Assembly (NCBI RefSeq): GCF_947495845.1
Contig: NZ_CANMAO010000012.1
Span: 51,335 to 115,334 of the forward strand
Origin: an uncultured Endozoicomonas sp.
Lineage (GTDB): Bacteria > Pseudomonadota > Gammaproteobacteria > Pseudomonadales > Endozoicomonadaceae
Reading direction: 5' to 3'
Length of the DNA: 64,000 nt
In this document: positions 9,296 to 19,500 of the stretch, piece by piece
How the letters are laid out: each line of letters opens with the position of its first letter
Position numbering within the stretch: the stretch's first letter is position 1
Notes under the pieces: model-generated
Seen by the model: the letters and a program-made list of their open reading frames with translations, nothing else
Database searches by the model: none
Told to the model about the DNA's origin: nothing
Made by a program: the position numbers and the translations under genes

Positions 9296-11002
9296 ATGAA
9301 CGAATACGTATCGAAGTGGTTGTCACGGGACCCTGATCCGGCCACCCGTAAAGAGCTTCAAACGCTGATAGATTCGAATAATGAAAAGGAGCTAAGCAGT
9401 CGATTTACCGGGCGGCTTGAGTTTGGCACAGCAGGCCTGCGAGGCGTTGTTGGCGCAGGTTCAAACCGGATGAACCGTTTGGTTATTCAGGAGACCGCTA
9501 CAGGTTTGGGGCGTTACCTGCTTGATCAAATAGAAAATACATCTAAAAAAGGTGTGATTATCGGCTACGACGGTCGTCCGGATTCACGACAGTTTGCCCA
9601 TGATACCGCGGGCGTGCTCACCGCTTTGGGCATCAAGGTTTATCTCACAGAAAAAGTAGCAGCAACACCATTGGTGGCTTTTGGTATTAACCATCTGAAA
9701 ACGGCTGCCGGTGTTGTCGTCACCGCCAGTCATAATCCACCTCAATACAATGGTTTTAAGGTTTATTGGAGTAACGGTGCTCAGATTATTCCGCCTCATG
9801 ATTCAGGTATTGCCAGGGAAATAGATAAGGCCGCTGAAGCAGAGCTTAACTTGAAAGATCTGAATCAAGCGGAACAAGAAGGCCTGCTGGTATGGCTTGG
9901 AAAGGATTATTACGAAACGTATCGCAAAACGATCGGGCAAAGCCCGCTACTGAATAATCGCACTAAGCCAAATGACATTAGCCTTGCCTACACCGCCATG
10001 CACGGCGTAGGTGCTGAGATGGCTGAAGACCTATTGCAAGACAATGGGTTTAATCAAGTATTCAGTGTAGCCGCGCAGAGAGAGCCTGACGGCACATTCC
10101 CAACCGTTAACTTTCCCAACCCGGAAGAACCTGGCGCAATGGATATGGTGATGGCAGAAGCCAAAGCCCATAACGCTGTGCTGGCCTGTGCCAATGATCC
10201 GGACGCTGATCGTTTTGCGGTGGCCGTTCGCAAACCGGACGACAGTTATCAAATGCTAACCGGTGATCAGGTAGGTGCTCTGTTTGGCGATTACCTGCTG
10301 CGATTGGCTGGAGCTAAAAATAAGCTGGTTGGTTGCACCATTGTTTCTTCCAGCTTATTGGGAAAAATTGCCAGCAGCATGGGCGCTGAATACTTCCAGA
10401 CATTGACGGGCTTTAAATGGCTGACGAATGTGGCGATGTCCATGGAAACCAGTGAACGACAGTTTCTGTTTGCCTATGAAGAAGCCCTTGGCTACACCAT
10501 TGGCAGTCAGGTGTGGGATAAAGACGGTCTTTCTGCCCTTGTTGCTTTTGCGCAATTAACTGCTGAGTTAAATAGCCAGGGGAAAACCGTTTGGGATCAA
10601 TTGGAAACCCTATACAGAAAACACGGTCTGCACCTGAACGCTCAGCGCAGCATTGCTCTTGATCCAGCCGCGCCACCGATTGGTGACACATTACGATCTG
10701 CACAGCCTGAAATGATTGCCGGACAAAAGGTGATGATTATTGAGGATTTCAAATCTTCAAGAAGAAAGCACGCCGATGGTCGTGAAGAAGTGATTCAGTT
10801 ACCCGTGAGTGATGTGCTGATTTATCACCTTGAATCCGGCAACCGAGTGGTGGTCAGGCCATCCGGTACCGAGCCAAAATTGAAATGTTATTACGAAGTG
10901 GTTGAACCCTTTGACGCGGACGATGCTATGGAGCAGGTTCAACAACGGGCAGATGCGCACATGCATCATTTGATTGAAGCCCATCAGGCGTCGCTGGTGT
11001 AG
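9296..11002 (+). CDS. Phosphoglucomutase/phosphomannomutase (alpha-D-phosphohexomutase family)
   Basis: Interconverts hexose 1- and 6-phosphates through a phosphoserine. The 568 residues show the phosphoserine loop TASHNPPQYNGFK near residues 142-154, the metal loop NDPDADRFAVA near 299-309, the sugar-binding loop EEALGYTIG, and the phosphate-binding loop VRPSGTEPKLKCYYE near the C-terminus. Size and motifs fit the long PgcA/PGM2-like branch rather than the shorter AlgC or GlmM. A good AGGAGC site lies upstream of the ATG at 9296. Its last 77 nt overlap the convergent fbpC-like gene. Substrate preference cannot be read from sequence. Confidence 0.93.
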   Translation: MNEYVSKWLSRDPDPATRKELQTLIDSNNEKELSSRFTGRLEFGTAGLRGVVGAGSNRMNRLVIQETATGLGRYLLDQIENTSKKGVIIGYDGRPDSRQFAHDTAGVLTALGIKVYLTEKVAATPLVAFGINHLKTAAGVVVTASHNPPQYNGFKVYWSNGAQIIPPHDSGIAREIDKAAEAELNLKDLNQAEQEGLLVWLGKDYYETYRKTIGQSPLLNNRTKPNDISLAYTAMHGVGAEMAEDLLQDNGFNQVFSVAAQREPDGTFPTVNFPNPEEPGAMDMVMAEAKAHNAVLACANDPDADRFAVAVRKPDDSYQMLTGDQVGALFGDYLLRLAGAKNKLVGCTIVSSSLLGKIASSMGAEYFQTLTGFKWLTNVAMSMETSERQFLFAYEEALGYTIGSQVWDKDGLSALVAFAQLTAELNSQGKTVWDQLETLYRKHGLHLNAQRSIALDPAAPPIGDTLRSAQPEMIAGQKVMIIEDFKSSRRKHADGREEVIQLPVSDVLIYHLESGNRVVVRPSGTEPKLKCYYEVVEPFDADDAMEQVQQRADAHMHHLIEAHQASLV

Positions 11003-12143
11003 TGATTGTGAGCGCCTGACCATCCGCATCAAACAACACCAGCTCGTGAGGAATAATATTCACATGAGCTGGCGCCCCTTCACTGAACACCATGGAACCT
11101 TCAGCACCCAGTGATGAATGTTCTGCCACCAGCTGATATTTACCCTGACAGCAATCCAACTGAATCTCACTGCGTATGGTTTTTCCCATGAATTGCTGGC
11201 GGGAGACAGTTGCCTGTGGATAACTTTTGTCTGTGTTGTGCACAGGTTTAATTTCAACCATCTGTGGCCTGACAAATAACTCCAGGCTGGCCGGTGAATT
11301 CGTTGATAGTGGTCGTGTAGATTTCAACAGACCAATGGGTGTTTCGACGTGATACTCATCTTTTATCGACACGGGTAACACATTACCTGCGCCCATAAAG
11401 TCAGCAATAAATCGGTTATCCGGATGATGATAAACGTCGGATGCCGTTCCATACTGCATAATTCTTCCCTGCCCCATCACTGCGACTTTGTCCGCAAAGG
11501 CAAAACCCTCTTCTCGGCTGTGGGTAACAAACAGGCCAGCGACTTTCTGCTGTTTTAAAATATCTCGAATCTCACGAATCAGGTGCTGGCGAACCTGGCT
11601 GTCGATATTAGAAAAAGGCTCATCTAATAACAGAATGGAGGGTTTGTTGGCCAGCGCCCGGGCAATAGCTACACGCTGTTGCTGACCACCGGACAACTCA
11701 TGGGGGTAACGCTTTTCAAGATTGAACAGATTAACCAGTTCAAGCATTTCCCGAACGCGGTGTTTTACCGTTGTCGAATCGGATTTGCTGAGGCCAAAAG
11801 CAATGTTTTCAAAAACAGTCAGATGAGGAAACAGGGCATAATCCTGAAAAATCATGCCAATGCCCCGCTGTTCCGGAGGCGTCACTTTTCGGGCTGAACT
11901 GACTTCATGGTCATGAATATTGATGGTGCCGGCAACAGGTTGAATAATGCCGGCAATGGCTTTCAATAAAGTGGACTTACCGCAGCCGCTTCTGCCCAGC
12001 AAGCAGACAATTTCACCATCTTCAATGGCTACGTTTAAATCTGACAACACCAGATCGCTGCTTCTTAATGCGTCTTTTGGCTTCTTGCGCTGACTGTTAT
12101 AAGAGCAGGCAAGGTCAGTGATTTCTAAAGCGTTCAAACTCAT
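10926..12143 (-). CDS. fbpC: Ferric iron ABC transporter, ATP-binding protein (FbpC type)
   Basis: ATPase of a ferric-ion importer. 405 residues with Walker A GRSGCGKST (50-58), Q-loop FQDYALFPH, signature LSGGQQQR (150-157), Walker B LLLDEPFSNID and the H-loop VTHSREE, followed by a TOBE-type C-terminal domain. Its ATG overlaps the stop of the permease gene (ATGA), so the two are translationally coupled. The last 77 nt overlap the convergent phosphohexomutase gene. Order fbpA-fbpB-fbpC on the minus strand is the classic one. Confidence 0.93.
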   Translation of the reverse strand: MSLNALEITDLACSYNSQRKKPKDALRSSDLVLSDLNVAIEDGEIVCLLGRSGCGKSTLLKAIAGIIQPVAGTINIHDHEVSSARKVTPPEQRGIGMIFQDYALFPHLTVFENIAFGLSKSDSTTVKHRVREMLELVNLFNLEKRYPHELSGGQQQRVAIARALANKPSILLLDEPFSNIDSQVRQHLIREIRDILKQQKVAGLFVTHSREEGFAFADKVAVMGQGRIMQYGTASDVYHHPDNRFIADFMGAGNVLPVSIKDEYHVETPIGLLKSTRPLSTNSPASLELFVRPQMVEIKPVHNTDKSYPQATVSRQQFMGKTIRSEIQLDCCQGKYQLVAEHSSLGAEGSMVFSEGAPAHVNIIPHELVLFDADGQALTITTPATPDGLQSNDACAHLPVVEPAP

Positions 12144-13777
12144 GACTGCTCTTGCCTTTCCAGTGATCGATTGAGCATTATCAGGGGCACTAATCCTACC
12201 AGAACCAACACTAGTGCGGCAGGTGCCGCATACTCAAGTTGTTCATCTGATACGTATTGGAATACCCACGTAGCCAGTGTTTCAAAATTAAAAGGTCTCA
12301 ACAAAAGGGTTGCCGGCAGCTCTTTCATACTTTCGATAAAGACCAGCAACAAACCCGCCAGCAAGCCTTTTCTAATCAGCGGAATATGAATGCGCTTAAC
12401 CATGCCCTGTGGATGACAGCCAAGAGTTCGGCTGGCCATATCCAGAGAAGGAGACACTCGGCCAAGGCTGGATTCCACACTACCGACAGCAACAGCGGAA
12501 AAGCGAACCACATAGGCAAAAATAATAGTGAGCGCCGAGCCGCTGAAGATTAAGCCAACCGGTGATAGCCCCCACTGAATCAGTAATTCATTAATCCAAT
12601 TATCTGTCAGCGCCAGAGGAATCAGCACACCAATAGCCAGCACATTGCCCGGTAATGCATAACCTGTGGATACCAGACGCCCTGGGATTTTTGCAAATGT
12701 ATCGTTCTTCAGGCGCTGATAAATACACAAAAATAACGCAACAAAACAAGCGACAGCGGCTGCAGAACCAGAAACCATAAGACTATTAAGACCGTACTGA
12801 AAAAGCTCGGCGTTCCAGGATGACTCGAAATAGCGAATCAGGTAGTTCACCAGAATCAGGGATGGCAATAGAAAACCAAGAATAACCAGCATCCAGCACC
12901 AGCCCAGAGCCAGCCATTTGGTTTTGCCGGTTAATGCAATGTGTTCTTTTTGCTCTTGTCCGGTATTTTTCTGATACAGCTGTAAACGGCGACGGCTGTA
13001 TTTTTCTGTACTGATCAGCAACATCACCACCAATAACATCATGGCAGAAATTTTCGCGGCAGCATTCAGGCTGCCATACCCAAGCCAAGTGTCGTATACC
13101 GCGGTTGTGAGGGTGGGAACGGAGAAATAACTGACAGTGGCGAAATCACCTAAGGCTTCCATCCCCATCAACGCAAGACCAGTAATAATGGCTGGTCTTG
13201 CCATCGGCAGTGAAACACGAAAGAAACTGTTTAGCGGAGAGCACCCAAGCAGTCGACTGGCCAACACCTGACTTTGTGATTGCTCCAGAAAAGCGGTTCT
13301 CGCCAATAAATAAAGGTAGGGATAGAGCACCAGGGCAAGAATAACAATGGCGCCACCAAGGCTGCGGATTTCAGGAAAATAATAGTCGGCAGCGGATTCC
13401 CAGCCTGTGATCGTTCGTAACAACTGTTGAACCGGGCCAGCAAACTCCAGTAAGTCCGTATAAATAAAAGCAATAACATAAGAGGGCATCGCCAGCGGCA
13501 AAATCAAGAGCCACTGCAACTGTGCTTTACCCGGTAGATTGGTATTTGCCATAACCCAGGCCGCGGGAATGGCAAGAATGGCGCCAAGGATGCTGACACC
13601 AAGAATCAGCAGAATGCTGTTAATAATGTAGGTGGGGAGTACCGTGTTCCAGAGGTGGTCAAAAAGCTCACCGGATGGCGCAAGCGCTTCCACCACCAAA
13701 GCGACGACAGGCGAAAACAACAAAAGGGCTAGCAGCCAACTGCCAGCCCTCCAGTAGAAAGGTAACTGATGATTCAT
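12140..13777 (-). CDS. fbpB: Ferric iron ABC transporter, fused permease (FbpB type)
   Basis: Inner-membrane permease of 545 residues made of two homologous halves of about six TM helices each, the usual arrangement for FbpB/SfuB/FutB. Each half holds an EAA-type loop: EALGDFATVSYFSVPT in the first and ESMKELPATLLLRPFNFET in the second. The second motif is typical of iron(III) permeases. It starts 18 nt after fbpA and overlaps fbpC by 4 nt. Confidence 0.93.
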   Translation of the reverse strand: MNHQLPFYWRAGSWLLALLLFSPVVALVVEALAPSGELFDHLWNTVLPTYIINSILLILGVSILGAILAIPAAWVMANTNLPGKAQLQWLLILPLAMPSYVIAFIYTDLLEFAGPVQQLLRTITGWESAADYYFPEIRSLGGAIVILALVLYPYLYLLARTAFLEQSQSQVLASRLLGCSPLNSFFRVSLPMARPAIITGLALMGMEALGDFATVSYFSVPTLTTAVYDTWLGYGSLNAAAKISAMMLLVVMLLISTEKYSRRRLQLYQKNTGQEQKEHIALTGKTKWLALGWCWMLVILGFLLPSLILVNYLIRYFESSWNAELFQYGLNSLMVSGSAAAVACFVALFLCIYQRLKNDTFAKIPGRLVSTGYALPGNVLAIGVLIPLALTDNWINELLIQWGLSPVGLIFSGSALTIIFAYVVRFSAVAVGSVESSLGRVSPSLDMASRTLGCHPQGMVKRIHIPLIRKGLLAGLLLVFIESMKELPATLLLRPFNFETLATWVFQYVSDEQLEYAAPAALVLVLVGLVPLIMLNRSLERQEQS

Positions 13778-13795
13778 ATAATCAAAAATCAGCCA

Positions 13796-14806
13796 TTATA
13801 GATCGAACTTCACCTCATCCAGAAGACGCTGAGCCGTGGTACGGTTGGCGGCAATGTCTGCAATCGGTAATGGATCCGCTTTGAATTCTCCCCAGGACGC
13901 AACGGTTTCAGATACGGCGACTTTTGGATTTACCGGGTATTCCATATTGTCTTTCGCGTAGATGGATTGAGCTTCTTCGCTGGACAGATATTCCATCAGC
14001 TTCTGTGCATTTGCTTTGTTCGGCGCATATTTGGCCATTACCATGCCACTGATATTGATGTGCGAACCATCGGTTTTCTGATTAGGGAAGTTCAGATAAA
14101 CGGCATCTGCCCAGGCTTTCTGATCATCTCGCTGCATCATCTTGCCAAAGTAATAGCTGTTCCCCAGGGACACATCACAAACCCCTTCTTTGATCGCTTT
14201 TACCTGAGCACGATCATTACCCTGTGGGCGACGAGCCAAGTTGGCTTTTACACCTTCCAGCCACTGCTTGGTTTCAGCTTCGCCTTTATGAGCAACCATG
14301 GAAGCGACAAGACCAAGGTTGTATGGATGCTTACCGCTGCGGGTACAGATTTTGCCTTTATATTGAGCACTGGCCAGATCTTCATAATTGATATCAACCG
14401 GCTGATCACTGCGCTTGGAGCTGTAGATATTGCGTACGCGCTTGGTGAGTGAGTACCACTGGTGATCCGGGTCTCTCAGGTTAGCTGGAATATTCTCATC
14501 AATAACGTTGCTCTCAACGGGCTGAACCAACTTGCGGTCTACCAGATCAAACAGGCTGATCATGTCGGAAGTCAAAACCACATCGGCGGGGCTGAACTTT
14601 CCTTCTCTCTGGATGCGCTCTTCCAGACCTTTCTTTGCAAACACCACGTTCACCTTAACGTCGTTCTCTTCTTCGAACTTTTTCAGCATCGGCTCGATGA
14701 GGAAAGGCTGACGGTAGGAGTAAACGTTAACCTCTTCTGCCGCCTGAGCAATCAGAGGCGAGCAAGAGAGAGCAACGGCGGAGGCAATAGAGAGAAGCTT
14801 TTTCAT
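13796..14806 (-). CDS. fbpA: Periplasmic ferric iron-binding protein (FbpA type)
   Basis: Solute-binding protein that captures Fe(III) in the periplasm. A signal peptide (MKKLLSIASAVALSCSPLIAQA) precedes a mature protein beginning AEEVNVYSYRQ. The adjacent tyrosines in GNSYYFGKMM are the conserved iron ligands. I chose the ATG at 14806 because GCAGGT lies just upstream and the protein starts with a proper signal peptide; an upstream ATG at 14818 would add MQVH. A Fur-like palindrome lies immediately upstream. Confidence 0.94.
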   Translation of the reverse strand: MKKLLSIASAVALSCSPLIAQAAEEVNVYSYRQPFLIEPMLKKFEEENDVKVNVVFAKKGLEERIQREGKFSPADVVLTSDMISLFDLVDRKLVQPVESNVIDENIPANLRDPDHQWYSLTKRVRNIYSSKRSDQPVDINYEDLASAQYKGKICTRSGKHPYNLGLVASMVAHKGEAETKQWLEGVKANLARRPQGNDRAQVKAIKEGVCDVSLGNSYYFGKMMQRDDQKAWADAVYLNFPNQKTDGSHINISGMVMAKYAPNKANAQKLMEYLSSEEAQSIYAKDNMEYPVNPKVAVSETVASWGEFKADPLPIADIAANRTTAQRLLDEVKFDL

Positions 14807-14814
14807 GTGCACCT

Positions 14815-14839
14815 GCAAACAATAATTATTATCGTTTGC
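14815..14839 (-). promoter_or_regulatory. Fur-box-like palindrome upstream of fbpABC
   Basis: A near-perfect 25-bp palindrome with arms GCAAAC and GTTTGC around an A+T core. Read on the minus strand the core is GATAATAATTATT, close to the Fur consensus of GATAAT-type hexamers. It lies 9-33 nt before the fbpA start codon and would cover the promoter or leader. Iron repression by Fur is inferred. Confidence 0.75.
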
Positions 14840-15464
14840 GGATTGTACTTAAATTTTCTTATCTAACAACCCCCTGTCTTTTATTCCTGTGGATAGTATT
14901 CAGTTCACAGGAAAGACTACTTCCTTTGAAAGACTTGAGTTTATTGGTCTCCAGCATACTTAAAATAGTGAATCTGGAAATGTGGACATCAACACATACA
15001 AACTATTAACAAGGTATGGAGGAAGTTCTTAATAAGTTGAGGCTGTGGATAAGACCTGATTTATCCACAGCCTGCCTACATGATAAGTAGAGCTTCTTAC
15101 CATGAAAAGAACAGGGTTGTTCAATATGTATTTAATTGTTTTTAAAGGTTTTTTTGAGGTTTTGCACAGATTTTATCAACACTAATAATTATATCTAATA
15201 TAAAAAACACTAGAAAACAGCTATCGCTGTTATTACTGTAATTCAGGCCGAAACTTGAAGGGGACTGTATTCGAAATGCAGATGTTCATTGGAAGGTTTC
15301 AGGCGGGGTAAAGGGATTCAGGAAAAAGCACACCCTCTGTTACACCATTAAAACCCTGAAAGGTTGGTGTAAAAATTATGTGATTTTCGTAGGAACGCTT
15401 GTAACGTTTAAAGAATCAATCCGTTTAATAGCAAAGATAACTTAAGCGTTAATGCGGGGTGCTT
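14840..15464. other. Gene-free gap with inverted DnaA-box pair
   Basis: About 625 bp between the divergent fbpA and msrAB genes. It contains two perfect DnaA boxes facing each other (15044-15052 minus, 15061-15069 plus) inside a perfect 13-bp inverted repeat (15040-15052 and 15061-15073), plus a one-mismatch box at 14888-14896. An A+T-rich stretch runs from about 15120 to 15235. A further inverted repeat TTACACCA/TGGTGTAA (15340-15347, 15365-15372) lies about 90 bp upstream of msrAB. I see no coding sequence. Confidence 0.7.
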
Positions 15465-16595
15465 ATGAAAACAAGTTCAAAACTGGTGGCCAGACTGGCA
15501 GCTCTCTTGCTGTTGGCAACATCCATCTTCAGTTATGCGGATAACGCTTCAGAAACCAAAGCGGCTACGACAGAAATCGCCACTCTGGCCGGTGGCTGCT
15601 TCTGGTGTACTGAGTCGGATCTGGAGAAACTGAATGGCGTTATTGATGTGGTCTCGGGTTACTCTGGTGGGCAGCTGGAAAACCCGTCTTATGATCAGGT
15701 GTCTTCAGGAAAGTCAGGACATATTGAAGTTATCAATGTCGTTTATGATCCAGCTGTTGTGAGCTATGAGCAGGTACTGGATCAGTTCTTTCGACATATT
15801 GACCCAACGGATGATAAAGGCTCTTTTGTTGACCGGGGGCCACAGTATCGACCGGCCATCTTCTTTCGGAGTGAAGAACAGAAGCTGGTAGCGCAAAGCT
15901 TTATGGAAGAGATTGAAGCGTTGGGCGTCTTTAAAAAGCCGTTGAAGACTGAGTTGATTCCATTCAAAAAATTCTGGCCTGCAGAGGATTACCATCAGGA
16001 TTATTACCAGCGAAATAAAGTTCGCTATACCTATTACCGCTACGCCTCTGGCCGGGATAAATATCTGGATGGAATTTTCGGCTCTGATCGAAAAGAAAAT
16101 TCGGTAACGCTGAGGGAGATGATCGATGCCCGCAGTAAACAAGCGACTGAAAAGACCTATACCAAACCCTCTGACGAAGTGATCCGCAAACAACTCACAG
16201 AGCAGCAATACTATGTCACTCAGGAAGACGGCACCGAGAAGGCCTTTCAGAATGAATACTGGGACAACAAGGCTGAAGGTATTTATGTGGATATCGTAAC
16301 GGGAGAACCTCTGTTTTCGTCTACGGATAAATACAAATCCGGTACAGGATGGCCAAGTTTTTCTAAACCGATCAACGATGCCTTTGTGACCGAGCAGACC
16401 GACTTCAAACTGATTTTCCCGAGAACGGAAGTTCGCAGTAAATACGGGGACTCTCATCTTGGTCATGTATTTGATGATGGCCCAGACCCAACCGGGCTGC
16501 GCTATTGTATGAACTCCGCTGCCATGCGTTTTGTACCCAAGGCGGATATGGAAAAAGAGGGATATGGCGCGTATCTCTACTTGTTCGAGCAGTAA
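15465..16595 (+). CDS. msrAB: Secreted bifunctional peptide methionine sulfoxide reductase MsrA-MsrB
   Basis: Repairs both epimers of oxidised methionine. 376 residues: signal peptide (ending near SIFSYA), MsrA domain with catalytic motif GGCFWCTE (Cys near residue 45) and a downstream [11 protein letters not shown], then MsrB domain with [29 protein letters not shown] and [13 protein letters not shown], where the Cys is the MsrB nucleophile. The zinc CxxC pairs of many MsrB domains are not seen. A signal peptide places it in the periplasm. The start is the ATG at 15465 behind GGGG; the in-frame GTG at 15459 is less likely. Confidence 0.95.
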   Translation: MKTSSKLVARLAALLLLATSIFSYADNASETKAATTEIATLAGGCFWCTESDLEKLNGVIDVVSGYSGGQLENPSYDQVSSGKSGHIEVINVVYDPAVVSYEQVLDQFFRHIDPTDDKGSFVDRGPQYRPAIFFRSEEQKLVAQSFMEEIEALGVFKKPLKTELIPFKKFWPAEDYHQDYYQRNKVRYTYYRYASGRDKYLDGIFGSDRKENSVTLREMIDARSKQATEKTYTKPSDEVIRKQLTEQQYYVTQEDGTEKAFQNEYWDNKAEGIYVDIVTGEPLFSSTDKYKSGTGWPSFSKPINDAFVTEQTDFKLIFPRTEVRSKYGDSHLGHVFDDGPDPTGLRYCMNSAAMRFVPKADMEKEGYGAYLYLFEQ

Positions 16596-16787
16596 ATACA
16601 AAACAAAAATTTACCAACGATCGTATCAATACGGTGGTCAGTACTTGCACTACCGATAGAGGGCGGTTCTATGAGGGGACTGTCCGAGTCGTTATTCTAA
16701 TCAACCGTAGTGATCACAGGGTCACAGAGTGATTTTTCCTGTGTATAATTGCCAGCCTTTACCCTTTTAACTCACAGGTGACCGACG

Positions 16788-18674
16788 TTGGCAGTGGATT
16801 TCCCAAATCAATTTGATGTGATTGTTATCGGTGGTGGTCATGCCGGTACTGAAGCCGCGTTGGCTTCAGCGCGTATGGGCGTGAAAACGCTATTACTGAC
16901 CCATAACATCGAAACTCTGGGGATGATGTCCTGTAATCCGGCCATTGGCGGGATTGGTAAAAGTCATCTGGTGAAAGAGGTGGATGCTCTGGGCGGGGCT
17001 ATGGCGATAGCCACAGATCTCGCAGGTATCCAGTTCAGAATTCTTAATGCCCGTAAAGGGCCGGCGGTTCGTGCAACCCGGGCTCAGGCTGATCGTGCGC
17101 TGTATAAAGCGGCCATACGCAACATTCTGGAAAATCAGGAAAATCTCTGGATTTTCCAACAGTCTGCAGATGATCTGGTGATGGATGACAACACTAACGA
17201 GGTTCGTGGTGTTGTCACCAACATGGGGGTGCGTTTCCTGGCGCCTAACGTGGTACTGACAGCAGGCACTTTCCTTGGCGGCCGTATCCATATTGGCTTA
17301 GAAAACCACAGCGGTGGCCGCGCCGGCGATCCACCTTCCATTGCCCTGGCTAACCGGTTAAGAGAATTGCCGCTGGATGTTCAGCGTCTCAAAACGGGAA
17401 CCCCTGCGCGCATAGATGCCCGAAGCGTGGATTTCTCGGTAATGGAAGAACAGGCAGGCGATACGCCATTGCCGGTGATGTCTTACATGGGATCTGTTGA
17501 ACAGCATCCTGAGCAGGTGTCCTGCTATATCACCCACACCAATGAGCAAACCCATGACATTATTCGTGGCGGGCTTGATCGTTCGCCAATGTTTACCGGT
17601 GTTATCGAAGGGGTTGGACCACGTTACTGCCCATCCATTGAAGACAAAATTACCCGGTTTGCGGATAAGAACTCCCATCAGGTGTTTCTGGAGCCAGAAG
17701 GGTTATCCACAAACGAACTCTACCCAAATGGCATCTCCACCAGTTTGCCATTTGATGTGCAGATCAATTTAATTCAATCCATTCGTGGTTTGGAAAATGC
17801 GCACATTACACGACCAGGTTATGCCATTGAGTATGATTATTTTGACCCTCGTGGTTTGAAATACTCGCTGGAAACGAAAAGCATTGGCGGTTTGTTCTTT
17901 GCTGGTCAGATAAACGGAACCACCGGTTACGAAGAAGCGGCAGCTCAAGGTTTGCTGGCCGGAATGAACGCAGCACTGCGCGCTCAGGAAAAAGAAGCCT
18001 GGTGCCCTCGCCGTGACGAAGCGTACATTGGCGTGCTGGTGGATGATCTGATCACCAACGGCACCAGCGAACCCTATCGTATGTTTACCAGTCGTGCGGA
18101 GTATCGTCTGATCCTTCGTGAAGACAATGCCGACCTTCGTCTCACCGAAAAAGGCCGTGAATTTGGTCTGGTTGATGATAAGCGTTGGGCAGCATTCACT
18201 GAAAAGAAAGAGCGCATTGAGAAGGAATCTGAGCGTCTCAGAGCCTCTTTTGTCCACCCGGGTAGCGAAGCAGCCAAAAAACTGGAAAACAAGCTCAGTA
18301 AGCCAATAAGCCGTGAATACAGCCTGTTGGAACTGCTTCGTCGGCCAGAACTGACTTATGAAGATGTTTCCGGACTTGTGGGTGAAGCAGAGAGCCATGA
18401 GCAAGTAGCGGAGCAAGTGGAAATCCAGACCAAGTATCAGGGCTATATTGATCGCCAGACGGAAGAAATAGACAGAATGCGACGTTATGAAAATACCCGC
18501 ATTCCTGACGCCATGGATTACACAAAGATCGAAGGGCTTTCTAACGAGCTGAAGCAGAAGCTGAGTGAAACACGACCAGAGACGTTAGGTCGAGCTTCTC
18601 GAATTCAGGGAATGACACCTGCGGCCGTTTCGTTGTTGCTGGTTTACATGAAGAAACGTTCAATGGCGGCGTGA
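16788..18674 (+). CDS. mnmG: tRNA uridine 5-carboxymethylaminomethyl modification enzyme MnmG
   Basis: FAD-dependent partner of MnmE. 628 residues with the dinucleotide-binding motif [10 protein letters not shown] at the N-terminus, the GidA signatures [17 protein letters not shown] and [12 protein letters not shown], and the C-terminal helical domain with [16 protein letters not shown]. It starts with TTG at 16788, chosen because AGGTGA lies 6 nt upstream; GTG at 16794 is the alternative. Unusually, neither rsmG nor parAB follows; the next gene is a MarC protein on the other strand. Confidence 0.97.
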   Translation: MAVDFPNQFDVIVIGGGHAGTEAALASARMGVKTLLLTHNIETLGMMSCNPAIGGIGKSHLVKEVDALGGAMAIATDLAGIQFRILNARKGPAVRATRAQADRALYKAAIRNILENQENLWIFQQSADDLVMDDNTNEVRGVVTNMGVRFLAPNVVLTAGTFLGGRIHIGLENHSGGRAGDPPSIALANRLRELPLDVQRLKTGTPARIDARSVDFSVMEEQAGDTPLPVMSYMGSVEQHPEQVSCYITHTNEQTHDIIRGGLDRSPMFTGVIEGVGPRYCPSIEDKITRFADKNSHQVFLEPEGLSTNELYPNGISTSLPFDVQINLIQSIRGLENAHITRPGYAIEYDYFDPRGLKYSLETKSIGGLFFAGQINGTTGYEEAAAQGLLAGMNAALRAQEKEAWCPRRDEAYIGVLVDDLITNGTSEPYRMFTSRAEYRLILREDNADLRLTEKGREFGLVDDKRWAAFTEKKERIEKESERLRASFVHPGSEAAKKLENKLSKPISREYSLLELLRRPELTYEDVSGLVGEAESHEQVAEQVEIQTKYQGYIDRQTEEIDRMRRYENTRIPDAMDYTKIEGLSNELKQKLSETRPETLGRASRIQGMTPAAVSLLLVYMKKRSMAA

Positions 18675-18687
18675 TTTTTGTTAATGG

Positions 18688-18713
18688 GTAGGGAGATGTT
18701 TTTTGCTCCCTAC
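18688..18713 (+). terminator. Hairpin after mnmG
   Basis: GTAGGGAG (18688-18695) pairs with CTCCCTAC (18706-18713) 13 nt after the mnmG stop. The loop is U-rich but no clear U tail follows, so termination is only probable. Confidence 0.5.
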
Positions 18714-18821
18714 TCTTACGAGAAGTTCTCAGATTTATATTTATATTTTTATTGTTGTCTTTTAAATGCTATTTCTGGATTTAAATACCAAAACGCAATC
18801 AAATTAATGGCCTTTCTTTAT

Positions 18822-19415
18822 TTAATGAGTAAGATATTTCGCAATACCATCCATAAACATTTGAACAGAAAGCATAACTAGAACCATTCCCATTAACCGT
18901 TCAATAGCGAAAATCCCTCTGCCGCCAAGAAGCTTCATGAGTTTTCCGGAACACATTAAAATCGCCGCACTTATGGCCCAAGCGATAAATACAGCCAGAG
19001 AAAGATCAAGCTGGTGCCCGGGATTTTGGCTCGAAACCAACATCAGTGCCGCCAGAATGGAGGGGCCTGCAATCAGGGGAATCGCCAGAGGCACGATAAA
19101 GGGCTCACCTTCAGGGGTGCTTCCCATAATCCCACCACCACGACTGGACGGAAAAATCATTCGAATAGCGATGATGAATAGAATAATAGCCCCGGCAATA
19201 CTGACGGATTCCTGCTTGAGGTTCAGGGACAGTAATAGATATTTACCGGCGAAGAGGAACAAAAGCAGGATCAGCAAAGCAATCAAGAGTTCTCTGATCA
19301 GTACTTTGAAGCGCCTTTCTTCTGGCACACTTTTTAGAATGGAAATAAAGACCGGCATATTTCCAAGTGGATCCATGATCAGGAAAAGCAAAATAACAGT
19401 TGAATAAATATCCAT
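18822..19415 (-). CDS. MarC family integral membrane protein (YhgN-like)
   Basis: 197 residues with six predicted hydrophobic helices. The family motifs LIMDPLGNMPVF at the N-terminus and VPLAIPLIAGPS in the middle are present. MarC proteins are inner-membrane proteins whose substrate is not established. Convergent with mnmG. No clear ribosome site precedes the ATG, but the start fits family members. Confidence 0.88.
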   Translation of the reverse strand: MDIYSTVILLFLIMDPLGNMPVFISILKSVPEERRFKVLIRELLIALLILLLFLFAGKYLLLSLNLKQESVSIAGAIILFIIAIRMIFPSSRGGGIMGSTPEGEPFIVPLAIPLIAGPSILAALMLVSSQNPGHQLDLSLAVFIAWAISAAILMCSGKLMKLLGGRGIFAIERLMGMVLVMLSVQMFMDGIAKYLTH

Positions 19416-19454
19416 GATGTGGCGGCTGGTTCATGTTGAATAAGAAAGGCTTAT

Positions 19455-19496
19455 AACATACAACCAGCACCCAAAGAAGGGTGCTGGTTGTATGTT
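19455..19496 (-). terminator. Long perfect hairpin terminator of the small orphan gene
   Basis: A perfect 18-bp stem (19455-19472 with 19479-19496) around a 6-nt loop, placed just after the stop of the minus-strand orphan and before marC. On the minus strand a moderately U-rich tail follows. Confidence 0.75.
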
Positions 19497-19500
19497 GGCG

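Noticed and set aside
15714..16601. Long minus-strand open frame (295 codons) opposite msrAB
   Set aside because: It is the shadow of a strongly conserved MsrA-MsrB coding sequence; the translation has no family features.
17769..18416. Minus-strand open frame opposite mnmG
   Set aside because: Antisense shadow of a complete MnmG; no ribosome site or domain.
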